Position numbers and translations under genes: made by a program. The notes under the pieces were generated by a model. That model was given only the letters and a program-made list of their open reading frames with translations, had not been told where the DNA came from and did not search any database. This document shows, piece after piece, positions 7,992-15,090 of a DNA stretch of 17,354 nucleotides. How positions within the stretch are numbered: the stretch's first letter is position 1; each line of letters opens with the position of its first letter. Source of the stretch: Deltaproteobacteria bacterium (GTDB lineage: Bacteria > Desulfobacterota > DSM-4660 > Desulfatiglandales > HGW-15); contig JAFDHB010000066.1 in assembly GCA_019308985.1 (NCBI GenBank), forward strand, positions 1 through 17,354, written 5' to 3'.

Positions 7992-10667
7992 ATGGACTTA
8001 AATAGGTTCACGATAAAATCACAGGAGGCTCTCCAGGCAGCCCAGACCAAGGCTATTCGCTATGGTCACCAGGAAGTGGATGGAGAGCACCTTTTACTGG
8101 CCCTGATAGAGCAACCCGACGGGCTTATACCCAAGCTGTTACAGAGGATGGAGATATCGCCTGATTCAGTAAGGGAACGCCTGGAACAGGAACTGGACAA
8201 GAAGCCGAGGGTCAGCGGTCCGGGCCTTGAACCCGGCAAGGTCTATATCACCCAGAGGATGAACAAGCTCCTTGTCAAGGCCCAGGAAGAGGCGGAAAAA
8301 CTGAAGGATGAATACGTATCCGTGGAGCACTTATTCCTGGCCTTCATTGAGGAAGGAGGCAGCACGCCTGCGGGGAGAATTCTCCAGGAGTTCAAAATCA
8401 CCCGGGAGTTGTTGCTCAAGACCCTTACTTCGGTGAGGGGGCATCAAAGGGTTACCAGTGCCGATCCCGAGGGGACCTATGAGGCCCTCCAGAAGTATGG
8501 AAGAGACCTCGTCCAGGAAGCGAGATCCGGGAAACTGGACCCGGTCATCGGCAGGGATACGGAGATCCGCCGTGTTATCAGGGTCCTCAGCCGTAAGACA
8601 AAAAACAACCCGGTTCTGATAGGAGATCCGGGTGTCGGAAAGACAGCGATTGTAGAAGGTCTTGCACATCGCATCGTCCGGGGAGATGTCCCGGAGGGGC
8701 TGAAGGAGAAGACGATCTTTGCCCTGGACATGGGATCACTTGTGGCCGGTGCCAAGTACAGGGGTGAGTTTGAAGAACGGCTCAAGGCGGTCTTGCAGGA
8801 GATAAAGGAGTCCGAGGGAAATATCATCCTGTTCATCGACGAGCTGCACACCATAGTGGGTGCGGGAAAGGCGGAGGGTGCCATTGATGCAGGAAACATG
8901 CTCAAGCCCATGCTCGCGAGGGGAGAACTCCACTGTATCGGAGCTACGACTCTCGACGAATACAGGAAGTACATTGAAAAGGATGCAGCCCTCGAGCGCC
9001 GCTTTCAACCCGTCCTGGTGGAAGAACCCAGCGTTGAGGATACCATTTCAATCCTCAGGGGCTTGAAGGAGAGGTATGAGATCCACCACGGGGTCAAGAT
9101 ACAGGACAACGCGCTTGTCGCATCAGCAGTCCTTTCAAACCGGTATATTTCAGACCGGTTTCTGCCTGACAAGGCCATAGACCTGGTGGACGAGGCCTGC
9201 GCCATGATACGCACGGAGATTGACTCCATGCCCGCAGAAATAGACGAGGTTTCGCGCAGGGTGATGCAATTGGAAATTGAAGAGGCCGCCCTCAAGAAGG
9301 AGCGCGACAAGGCCAGCAAGGAAAGGCTCAAGGCGCTTCAGAAAGAACTGGCGGAACTGAGATCAAAGGTGGACGTGATGCGCGCCCAGTGGGAGGAGGA
9401 AAAACAGGCCATCAAAAAGGTCCAGGCCTTGAGGGAAGAAATAGAGAAGGTGCGTCACGAGATCGAGATCGCCGAACGCAATTATGACCTGAACCGGGCT
9501 GCTGAACTGAAGCACGGCCGCCTTCCCGAACTGGAGCGCAAATTGCAGGCGGAGGAGGAAGTACTCAACCGAAAACAGGGCACCGAGCGCTTGCTGCGGG
9601 AAGAGGTCACCGAGGATGAGATAGCTGAGATCGTGTCCAGGTGGACCGGCATACCTGTCTCCAGATTGATGGAAGGGGAAAGGGAAAAAATCCTCCGCCT
9701 GGACGAAGTCCTGCACCGCAGGGTTGTGGGACAGGACGAGGCCGTGAAATTGGTGGCTGATGCGGTCATAAGGGCCCGCTCCGGGATAAAAGACCCGAGA
9801 AGGCCCATCGGCACTTTCATATTCCTGGGTCCGACGGGAGTGGGAAAGACCGAGCTTGCCAAGACGCTTGCCGAAGCACTTTTTGATTCAGAGGACAACA
9901 TGATTCGCATCGACATGAGCGAATACATGGAAAAGCACACTGTTTCGAGACTGATCGGCGCTCCCCCCGGATATGTGGGCTTTGAGGAAGGGGGACAGCT
10001 GACCGAGGCTGTTAGACGCAAGCCTTACTCCGTCATACTCTTTGACGAGATAGAGAAGGCCCATCATGACGTGTTCAATGTCCTCCTCCAGATCTTCGAC
10101 GACGGCCGGTTGACGGACGGGCATGGGAGGACGGTGGATTTCAAGAACACGGTGATCATCATGACCAGCAATATCGGCTCCCATTACCTCCTGGACGGCG
10201 TGACAGACAGGGGCGAGATCAAGGAGGCAGCCAAGGAACAGGTAATGCGTGAGTTGAGACAGCACTTCCGTCCGGAATTTCTCAACAGGGTGGATGATAT
10301 TGTCATGTTCAAGCCCTTGACCCTCGAAGAAGTGGAGCAAATCGTCAATCTTCTGACAAGAGATCTCACCAAGAGACTGGAAGACCGGAGGATCAGGGTG
10401 GAGATTACGGAAGAGGCGCGCAAGTTTATCGCCAGAAAGGGCTACGATCCTGTATTCGGGGCTCGCCCCTTGCGCCGCTATATACAGAGGGAGATGGAGA
10501 CACGCATCGGACGTGCCCTCATTCAGGGAGATGTTCTTGAGGGGGCTACCATAAAGGTGGATGTAAAGGATGGGGAGTTGAGCATAACGACCATCAATCC
10601 CGAGGAAGGCGCCTCAACTGATCTGGAAGCCGAGGAGACTCTCCAGGAAGGAACCATACCAGTGTGA
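7992..10667 (+). CDS. clpB: ATP-dependent disaggregase ClpB (Hsp100)
   Basis: ClpB is a hexameric AAA+ chaperone that threads aggregated proteins through its pore and works with DnaK. The order is: an N-terminal double Clp_N domain (about 1-150), AAA-1 with Walker A GDPGVGKT (211-218) and Walker B ILFIDE (279-284), a long charged coiled-coil middle domain (about 410-540) that docks DnaK, then AAA-2 with Walker A GPTGVGKT (613-620) and Walker B VILFDE (681-686), and a C-terminal oligomerisation domain. The middle domain separates it from ClpA and ClpC. At 891 aa it is about 25-30 residues longer than usual, with an acidic C-terminal tail. A strong GAGGAGGTAAG precedes the ATG. It lies after the repeat element and 43 nt before the sigma factor gene, with which it is probably co-transcribed. 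Confidence 0.97.
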   Translation: MDLNRFTIKSQEALQAAQTKAIRYGHQEVDGEHLLLALIEQPDGLIPKLLQRMEISPDSVRERLEQELDKKPRVSGPGLEPGKVYITQRMNKLLVKAQEEAEKLKDEYVSVEHLFLAFIEEGGSTPAGRILQEFKITRELLLKTLTSVRGHQRVTSADPEGTYEALQKYGRDLVQEARSGKLDPVIGRDTEIRRVIRVLSRKTKNNPVLIGDPGVGKTAIVEGLAHRIVRGDVPEGLKEKTIFALDMGSLVAGAKYRGEFEERLKAVLQEIKESEGNIILFIDELHTIVGAGKAEGAIDAGNMLKPMLARGELHCIGATTLDEYRKYIEKDAALERRFQPVLVEEPSVEDTISILRGLKERYEIHHGVKIQDNALVASAVLSNRYISDRFLPDKAIDLVDEACAMIRTEIDSMPAEIDEVSRRVMQLEIEEAALKKERDKASKERLKALQKELAELRSKVDVMRAQWEEEKQAIKKVQALREEIEKVRHEIEIAERNYDLNRAAELKHGRLPELERKLQAEEEVLNRKQGTERLLREEVTEDEIAEIVSRWTGIPVSRLMEGEREKILRLDEVLHRRVVGQDEAVKLVADAVIRARSGIKDPRRPIGTFIFLGPTGVGKTELAKTLAEALFDSEDNMIRIDMSEYMEKHTVSRLIGAPPGYVGFEEGGQLTEAVRRKPYSVILFDEIEKAHHDVFNVLLQIFDDGRLTDGHGRTVDFKNTVIIMTSNIGSHYLLDGVTDRGEIKEAAKEQVMRELRQHFRPEFLNRVDDIVMFKPLTLEEVEQIVNLLTRDLTKRLEDRRIRVEITEEARKFIARKGYDPVFGARPLRRYIQREMETRIGRALIQGDVLEGATIKVDVKDGELSITTINPEEGASTDLEAEETLQEGTIPV

Positions 10668-10710
10668 TTTCGTGTGAACCAAACCACGAGGTATTGTCCA
10701 GGAGTATGCT

Positions 10711-11385
10711 ATGGACAAGAGTCACATTGACCGCCCAATGAATAGAACGAAGCAGGCTGAGGAGGCCCCGTGGGAGGCGGCCTTGAAGGGAGATCGTAAT
10801 GCGTTCAACCGGCTGGCAGAGCCCCACCTTGATGACCTGAAGCGGTTCGCGGAGAGAGAGATTCGATATCATCAATACCTGGGGCACTTTCCGGAAGATG
10901 ATCTCAAGCCTGAGGATCTGATTGGTGAAGCACTTCTGAGGGCATGGAGGACCAGGCGCAACAGGCCCCGGGACATCAGCATAAAGGCCTGGTTGCTGGG
11001 TATATTACAGCGTGTAGTACAACGGGAAGTGTGGAAGCAGGCCCGGTCGGAAAACATGGAAACCATCTCTCTCGAATCCCCTGTCCCCTCAGAAAACGGT
11101 TTTGATGACGATCAGTCCTTCTGGGAGTGGCACCAGCCTGATGACCTTACCCGATGGGAAGACGTCATAGAGGGTCACTCCGTTTCACCCGAGGATGTTG
11201 TTGAGTTTGAGGAAGAGGAGACCTATGACCTGTCTCCACGGTCACGAAAGGTATTGCTTTTGCACGAGCAGGACCGTCTTCCGCCCCAGGAGGTCGCCTA
11301 TATCATGAACCTATCCGTGAAGGAGACGCTTGATACCATGGGTTCGGCCAGGGGAGAGGTGAAAAGGAAGAAAGCAGCAAAGTAG
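10711..11385 (+). CDS. Sigma-70-family (ECF-like) RNA polymerase sigma factor
   Basis: This 224-aa protein has a sigma region 2-like segment (about 40-112; LKPEDLIGEALLRAWR followed by KAWLLGILQRVVQREVWKQ, the helix that melts the -10) and a region 4-like helix-turn-helix (about 174-218; LSPRSRKVLLLHEQDRLPPQEVAYIMNLS). No region 1.1 or 3 is seen, which is the two-domain layout of ECF sigma factors. The linker (about 128-172) is long and very acidic, ending in EFEEEE, which is unusual. An AGGAG 7 nt before the ATG supports the start. It follows clpB by 43 nt and ends at a strong hairpin, so it belongs to the chaperone block and may direct transcription of stress genes. No anti-sigma gene is adjacent. 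Family confidence is good; the regulon is inference. Confidence 0.8.
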   Translation: MDKSHIDRPMNRTKQAEEAPWEAALKGDRNAFNRLAEPHLDDLKRFAEREIRYHQYLGHFPEDDLKPEDLIGEALLRAWRTRRNRPRDISIKAWLLGILQRVVQREVWKQARSENMETISLESPVPSENGFDDDQSFWEWHQPDDLTRWEDVIEGHSVSPEDVVEFEEEETYDLSPRSRKVLLLHEQDRLPPQEVAYIMNLSVKETLDTMGSARGEVKRKKAAK

Positions 11386-11387
11386 CC

Positions 11388-11426
11388 AACAGAAGCGGGC
11401 CGCCATGTTGGCGGCCCGCTTCTGTT
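11388..11426. terminator. Strong shared terminator between the sigma factor and hsp20 genes
   Basis: A perfect 17-bp stem (11388-11404 with 11410-11426) with a 5-base ATGTT loop lies 2 nt after the sigma-factor stop and 9 nt after the convergent hsp20 stop. It is GC-rich and is followed on the plus strand by TGTTT. It can serve both directions; the U-tract is short on each side. Confidence 0.85.
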
Positions 11427-11435
11427 GTTTACTGA

Positions 11436-11885
11436 TTACGCCGTCTTTATCTCTATCTTCTTCACCTCTTGCTCCTTGGCCTTGGGCAGGGCCAAAGCCA
11501 AGACCCCATCCTTATAAGAGGCCTTTACCTTGTCCGGGTCCACGTCCGCCGGCAATTCAAAGGACCGGTAGAATGAACCGTATCTCCGCTCGAGCCGGTG
11601 AAGATTCTTTTCTTTCTCCTCTTGCTCCTGTTTCTTTTCCCCTTTTATTGTCAGGACCCTGCCGTTCAAAGAGACATCGATGTCCTTCGGGTTCATCCCT
11701 GGGGCCTCGGCGTGAACCAGGATCTCCTTGTCTGTCTCAGACACGTCTGCCGCCGGGACCCAGTCACCCCCTTCAAAGGCTAAGCGAAAGGGTCTCATAT
11801 CGAAAAAATCGTGGAAGAGTCGATCAATTTGATTCCTTAACCGGTCAATCTCCCTTCTTTCGTGCCACGGGATCAGGTCTGTCAT
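11436..11885 (-). CDS. Small heat-shock protein, Hsp20/alpha-crystallin family
   Basis: This is an ATP-independent holdase that keeps unfolding proteins soluble for DnaK/ClpB. The alpha-crystallin domain spans about residues 35-140 and includes SETDKEILVHAEAPGM, a strand segment DIDVSLNGRVLTIKGEK and the family hallmark GVLALALPK. The tail IEIKTA holds the I-x-I oligomerisation motif. The reading frame begins at a GTG (11894), but that GTG is part of the Shine-Dalgarno GAGGAGGTG, so the ATG at 11885 is the start (149 aa, normal length). It is convergent with the chaperone block, shares its terminator, and has its own promoter at 11992-12019 and a structured leader. Confidence 0.95.
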   Translation of the reverse strand: MTDLIPWHERREIDRLRNQIDRLFHDFFDMRPFRLAFEGGDWVPAADVSETDKEILVHAEAPGMNPKDIDVSLNGRVLTIKGEKKQEQEEKEKNLHRLERRYGSFYRSFELPADVDPDKVKASYKDGVLALALPKAKEQEVKKIEIKTA

Positions 11886-11985
11886 ATCAATCACCTCCTC
11901 TAATCCCTGTGATAGGTTCCCAGCTCCGAGCTGCGCTCAGCTGGATTCAGTTTATAGTACAATAACAGGAAGTTACCAAATTTTC
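11886..11985 (-). promoter_or_regulatory. Structured hsp20 5' leader, candidate RNA thermometer
   Basis: The predicted 100-nt leader contains a stem of CCAGCUGAGC pairing with GCUC and AGCUGG across a GG bulge (around 11917-11943). AGGAGGU of the Shine-Dalgarno (11893-11899) can pair with ACUUCCU (11967-11973), 7 bp including one G-U. A second option pairs AUCAC with GUGAU overlapping the same site. Imperfect pairing that hides the ribosome binding site is the layout of ROSE and fourU thermometers, but neither the ROSE UYGCU motif nor a UUUU run is present. Confidence 0.35.
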
Positions 11986-11991
11986 GTAATC

Positions 11992-12019
11992 ATATTAAAC
12001 ACACTTTCCCGGGTGTCAA
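11992..12019 (-). promoter_or_regulatory. Promoter of hsp20
   Basis: On the minus strand a consensus TTGACA (12014-12019) precedes TAATAT (11992-11997) by 16 nt. The start of transcription would be near 11985. This is a housekeeping-type promoter rather than a sigma-32 type. Confidence 0.6.
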
Positions 12020-12157
12020 GGGCTGGGCCGGCTTTTCTCAGGCAGGTCTTCACTCGAAAGTGGCCGCGGGTTCGGCGACCCCAAAACACGCCTTGACAAC
12101 CTGGAAAAATGGACTTAAACAATCTTATAATTAAGATGGTTTTCCCGGCTCAGGAAG

Positions 12158-12541
12158 GTGAAAGACCTGCAAAAGGAGAGACTTACAGATAGAATGCATT
12201 GTTCCGGAGGGGACCGGAACCTTACCAGGGATACCCATGCCAGGATCTACCAGGGAGAGCTTGATCTTTCCGAATATCAAGACCTAGAGCTAGTATCCCA
12301 AAATAGGAAAGCCCCTATTAGGGCGATTATCAAGGATCTGATAAAAGGGTACTTGGGCGACTGGGACAAGGGTAAGGCACTGGATGTGGAAGAGGTCCCA
12401 CTAAAGGATGGGAGGCTAAGGTTCTACCTTTGGGTACCTTACGAGATATGTGATGAGCTTGACCTAAAGGTGTCAGGAAAAGGAATCTATATCCAGAAAT
12501 TGGTCAGGAATTCGTTGAAATACCGGAAGACTTCCCCATAG
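12158..12541 (+). CDS. Unrecognised 127-aa protein, possible ribbon-helix-helix DNA-binding segment
   Basis: I do not recognise this family. Residues about 28-60 (ending RAIIKDLIKGYLGDW) have the spacing of a CopG/Arc ribbon-helix-helix: a short strand, a helix starting at EYQDLELV, then a helix rich in Ile/Leu. The rest (about 65-127) alternates charged and hydrophobic residues and looks like a small alpha/beta domain. There is no signal peptide or membrane segment. The frame opens with a GTG (12158). An in-frame ATG at 12194 follows an AAAGGAG by about 15 nt, and either may be used. A TATAAT lies at 12126-12131 and a TTGACA at 12093-12098, but they are 27 nt apart, too far to form one promoter. 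It is divergent from hsp20 and 147 nt upstream of the diadenylate cyclase gene. Coding status rests on the open frame and plausible composition. Confidence 0.6.
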   Translation: MKDLQKERLTDRMHCSGGDRNLTRDTHARIYQGELDLSEYQDLELVSQNRKAPIRAIIKDLIKGYLGDWDKGKALDVEEVPLKDGRLRFYLWVPYEICDELDLKVSGKGIYIQKLVRNSLKYRKTSP

Positions 12542-12555
12542 GATCTCGGGGAAGT
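12530..12555 (+). terminator. Possible hairpin terminator overlapping the stop of the 127-aa gene
   Basis: ACTTCCCC (12530-12537) pairs with GGGGAAGT (12548-12555) across a 10-base loop that contains the TAG stop. There is no U-run directly after it, so termination is uncertain. Confidence 0.3.
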
Positions 12556-12688
12556 GAGGGGAAGGTCTTTGTTATCAGAGGAAGTCTGGTACGTGGGTAT
12601 TTCTCTCTCCTCTTCTTCGATGCAAGAAACAAGGGAACGGCGAGCCAAATAGGTAGGATATGCTGGAGACCAAGAATTCAGGTACAAG

Positions 12689-13294
12689 ATGATGGCAATA
12701 ACGACCATGCAGACATTACCCCTCTTGTGCGACGTGTGTACGCCCGACAGGAAGGTCAATCTACGGACCCTTGAAGAGGTCCTGCTTCTCTCTCTCGAAA
12801 TAGCCAGAGAAGGACGTGAAGGCATAAGGATAGGTACACTCTTTGTCGTGTCCGACTCTGAAGAGGTGCTCAGGCGTTCGAAACCCCTTATACTTGACCC
12901 CCTGGAGGGGCACCCCCCGGAACTGAAAAGCATATCCGATCCCAATATGAGGGAAACCGTGAAGGAGCTTGCACAACTTGACGGAGCATTCATTGTCTCT
13001 GACGAGGGAGTCGTCCTTTCCGCATGCCGCTACATCAACGCCTCAGCAGAAGGCATTTCTTTGCCCCTGGGTTTTGGCTCGCGACACATGGCTGCCGCCT
13101 CTATCTCCAAAGAGACCGAAGCCGTGGCGGTGGTAGCATCTGAAAGCTCTATCGTGCGCGTATTCGACGACGGTGAGCTTGTATCCGAAATAATTCCTGA
13201 ACTCTGGATGCTGAGCAAATACGGGCATCACCTGACCGGGGTGATCAAGGAGAAGACCGAGCATGACATAACCGTTGTGAGCAAGAGCACGTAA
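12689..13294 (+). CDS. Stand-alone diadenylate cyclase (DAC/DisA_N domain), probable c-di-AMP synthase
   Basis: DAC domains condense two ATP into the second messenger cyclic di-AMP. Both active-site signatures are present: LDGAFIVSDEGVVL with DGA at 98-100, and LGFGSRHMAAASISKETEA with RHM at 132-134, followed by SESSIVRVFDDGEL. In DisA and CdaA the second motif is usually RHR, so the Met is a deviation, though the family shows variation there. The protein has 201 aa, no membrane helices (unlike CdaA) and no DNA-binding HhH region (unlike DisA), so it is a soluble single-domain form. The start ATGATG has only a weak ribosome binding site; a 10-codon reading frame (12660-12692) ends across it. 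The gene stands alone, with a 424-nt gene-free region after it. Confidence 0.82.
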   Translation: MMAITTMQTLPLLCDVCTPDRKVNLRTLEEVLLLSLEIAREGREGIRIGTLFVVSDSEEVLRRSKPLILDPLEGHPPELKSISDPNMRETVKELAQLDGAFIVSDEGVVLSACRYINASAEGISLPLGFGSRHMAAASISKETEAVAVVASESSIVRVFDDGELVSEIIPELWMLSKYGHHLTGVIKEKTEHDITVVSKST

Positions 13295-13444
13295 TCCCAA
13301 GATCCGGGATACCCTGTCAAATTTCTTTGTTGCCCAAGTCCTTGACATAACTCTTCAACACTTCTCAAGCCTGTTCATTGCCCTTGACCGATCCATCTGA
13401 AAAAGAACAGTTAGCCTCTAAACAAGCTCATTCTCGACTAGTTT

Positions 13445-13509
13445 GTGAAAGAATGTAATGTTTTCCAAAAAAGTGGAATTCTATTTCCCAAAATAGGAAA
13501 ACTTTTCAC
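13445..13509. promoter_or_regulatory. Cluster of AT-rich inverted repeats, candidate upstream activator site
   Basis: GTGAAA (13445-13450)/TTTCAC (13504-13509), GTTTTCC (13460-13466)/GGAAAAC (13496-13502) and CTATTT/AAATAG (13481-13496) lie about 80-140 nt upstream of the sigma-54 promoter. This is the usual distance for enhancer-binding proteins. Otherwise the gene-free stretch 13295-13718 shows only this and the promoter. Its base composition is visibly more AT-rich than the genes around it. Confidence 0.35.
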
Positions 13510-13585
13510 GCTCTGAAGGACTACGGATCGAGGCATCTCTTTGTAATAGGCTGATATTCCAAACGATTTCTCTCCATAAGACAAC

Positions 13586-13601
13586 TGGCACCCATTTTGC
13601 T
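13586..13601 (+). promoter_or_regulatory. Sigma-54 (RpoN) -24/-12 promoter
   Basis: TGGCAC (13586-13591), five bases, then TTGCT (13597-13601) matches the TGGCAC-N5-TTGCW consensus completely, with the GG and GC dinucleotides exactly 12 nt apart. Transcription would start near 13612, about 107 nt before the 56-aa helix-turn-helix gene. A TATAAT at 13606-13611 lacks a -35 and is probably coincidental. Confidence 0.7.
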
Positions 13602-13718
13602 ACAGTATAATTCCGGCATTCGACATTGAGAGGCGTAAGGTTCATCTTGGCCGAAATACTTTGCATCCGGCTATTATGGTTTAATTCGCCTGTAATTTCA
13701 ATAAGTAGGAGGGATATC

Positions 13719-13889
13719 ATGCCTGAAATAATGACAACCAAGGAAGTTGCCAAGTATCTAAAGTTGCATGAAATGACCATACTCAAGCACGCCGCGACAG
13801 GTAAAATACCTTCAGTCAGGATAGGCAATGTGTGGCGATTCAACAAGGAGGCTATTGACAAATGGATCGCCAATAATGAAAAGAGGTAG
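13719..13889 (+). CDS. 56-aa excisionase-family (HTH_17/MerR-like) DNA-binding protein
   Basis: This short protein is a single helix-turn-helix. TTKEVAKYLKLHEMTILKHA (6-25) is the recognition unit, PSVRIGNVWRFNKEAIDKWI (31-50) the wing and closing helix, as in Xis/AlpA-type proteins. An AGGAGG 7 nt upstream of the ATG fixes the start; the frame is open further upstream, but without a ribosome binding site. No integrase, attachment site or phage gene is seen in the window, so a transcriptional role is as likely as excision. It lies about 107 nt downstream of the predicted start of a perfect sigma-54 promoter, implying expression under control of an enhancer-binding protein that is not encoded here. 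The target is unknown. Confidence 0.82.
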   Translation: MPEIMTTKEVAKYLKLHEMTILKHAATGKIPSVRIGNVWRFNKEAIDKWIANNEKR

Positions 13890-13956
13890 GGGCCTCTGAT
13901 TTCGTCGAATTTATTCACTCCACTCACTTTCCCCATGTCTCGGCAGAGGGGGCTCG

Positions 13957-13982
13957 ACCCAGGACCCATAATTGGCCTGGGT
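13957..13982 (+). terminator. Candidate terminator hairpin after the helix-turn-helix gene
   Basis: ACCCAGG (13957-13963) pairs with CCTGGGT (13976-13982), with an inner CCA/TGG extension past a small bulge, followed by GTTTCCC. The stem is good and the U-run is short. Confidence 0.4.
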
Positions 13983-14130
13983 GTTTCCCTTCACAAATAA
14001 CATGTGGGTAGCTGCTTTGGCTCCCGAGTTGCCGCTACAATCAGTCTAGCCTGCCCCATGCTTCTCGACCGGCCCTCACCCACAAAAGGCTTACCGGCCC
14101 GCTTTGGTGGTAATACTTCTCTCTTTCCGG

Positions 14131-14159
14131 TTGCTCCGAAGATGGTTATGTCGTATTAT
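14131..14159 (+). promoter_or_regulatory. Possible promoter of the amidase gene
   Basis: TTGCTC (14131-14136) and TATTAT (14154-14159) are separated by 17 nt. The -10 is good and the -35 matches only in TTG. The leader would be about 130 nt. Confidence 0.3.
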
Positions 14160-14298
14160 CCCGGGACCTGAGCGCCACATCTACCCTGGGCGGAGTTTGG
14201 CGACAGGGGAACCGGCGGAGCAGGCTGCCACCACAAGTGGTTAAAAAGACTCTTCAATTGGGAGAAGGTCCCATATTCCGTTATGAGAAAGGACAGAC

Positions 14299-15078
14299 AT
14301 GCGCATAGTTTCTATTCAATTGGGCGTAACTGATGGAGCAAAAGACAAAAACCTGGAGCGAACCCAGGACAAATTGAATGGCCTGAAAGATGTGGATCTC
14401 ATAATTCTCCCCGAGCTCTGGAACATCGGATTCATGAATTTTGATCAATACATGTCTGATGCAGAAGGAAAAGATGGGCCTATCCTTGCCATGCTCCGGA
14501 ATGCCGCCCGCAAGATCCCTTCTTATATCCATACAGGTAGCTTCGTGGAGAAAGAAGGTGACAGGTACTACAACTCGAGCTACTTGCTCTCTCCAGAGGG
14601 CGAGATCATTGCCAACTACAGGAAGATCCACCTCTTTGGTTACAACTCAAGGGAATCCCAAATACTGACACCGGGAAATAGTGTTGTGGTGGCTGAAACC
14701 CCCCTAGGGAAATTTGGAATGGCCACTTGCTATGACCTGCGTTTCCCGGAACTCTTCAGGAAAATGGTTGATCAGGGTGCCGAGGCTTTCTTGGTCTGCT
14801 CTGCCTGGCCCTATCCAAGACTGGAGCACTGGCTCCTCCTAAACCGGGTTAGGGCCTTTGAAAACCAATGCTTCTTGATATCCGCAAATTCCGTGGGGCC
14901 AAACCTCGACACGGTGCTTGTCGGCCACAGCATGGTCGTTGACCCCTATGGAGTAGTCATAGCCGGCAGCGGAGATGAGGAGGCCGTCATCCGTGTGGAC
15001 ATAGATCTTGACACTGTGAGAGAGGCCAGGGATAAATTCCCGGCCCTGATGGATCGTGTTGACTGGCTGAATCCTTGA
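14299..15078 (+). CDS. Carbon-nitrogen hydrolase, nitrilase superfamily (omega-amidase-like)
   Basis: This 259-aa cytosolic enzyme hydrolyses a non-peptide C-N bond through a Cys nucleophile. The catalytic triad is visible: Glu39 in LPELW, Lys109 in YRKIHLF and Cys144 in ATCYDLRFPE. Length and motifs match the omega-amidase/YafV/Nit2 group, which deaminates alpha-keto acid monoamides, rather than true nitrilases; the exact substrate cannot be read. AAAGGA about 7 nt ahead of the ATG supports the start. It converges on the acyl-CoA synthetase gene with only 12 nt between the stops and no terminator there, so the two transcripts probably overlap. Confidence 0.92.
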   Translation: MRIVSIQLGVTDGAKDKNLERTQDKLNGLKDVDLIILPELWNIGFMNFDQYMSDAEGKDGPILAMLRNAARKIPSYIHTGSFVEKEGDRYYNSSYLLSPEGEIIANYRKIHLFGYNSRESQILTPGNSVVVAETPLGKFGMATCYDLRFPELFRKMVDQGAEAFLVCSAWPYPRLEHWLLLNRVRAFENQCFLISANSVGPNLDTVLVGHSMVVDPYGVVIAGSGDEEAVIRVDIDLDTVREARDKFPALMDRVDWLNP

Positions 15079-15090
15079 CTTTTGTGGACA

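Larger units (their letters stand above)
13890..14298. other. 409-base gene-free, hairpin-rich region
   Basis: No convincing coding frame or known RNA was recognised. The region holds the hairpin at 13957-13982, a CCACAAAAG/CTTTGGTGG stem with one mismatch (14080-14088 with 14102-14110), two direct copies of ACCGGCCC, and two mutually exclusive pairings: TGCTCCG (14132-14138) with CGGAGCA (14216-14222), or CCGGTT (14127-14132) with AACCGG (14210-14215). It could be a leader or small RNA ahead of the amidase gene, or a decayed element. Confidence 0.4.

Noticed and set aside
9482..10021. 179-codon minus-strand frame
   Set aside because: It is antisense to the second AAA domain of clpB, whose motifs are unambiguous.
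11405..11965. 186-codon plus-strand frame
   Set aside because: It is a shadow of hsp20 and crosses the terminator and the hsp20 leader; its composition is proline/serine-rich noise.
12093..12131. TTGACA and TATAAT as a promoter for the 127-aa gene
   Set aside because: The hexamers are 27 nt apart, too far for a sigma-70 promoter; a TTAAAC at about 16 nt is only a weak -10.
13481..13969. 162-codon minus-strand frame
   Set aside because: It covers the sigma-54 promoter and the 56-aa HTH gene on the opposite strand; no domain is recognisable.
14160..14240. Possible cobalamin, c-di-AMP (ydaO) or SRP RNA in the GC-rich stretch before the amidase gene
   Set aside because: Fragments such as GGGGAACCGG look suggestive, but none of the conserved core boxes is present in the right order.
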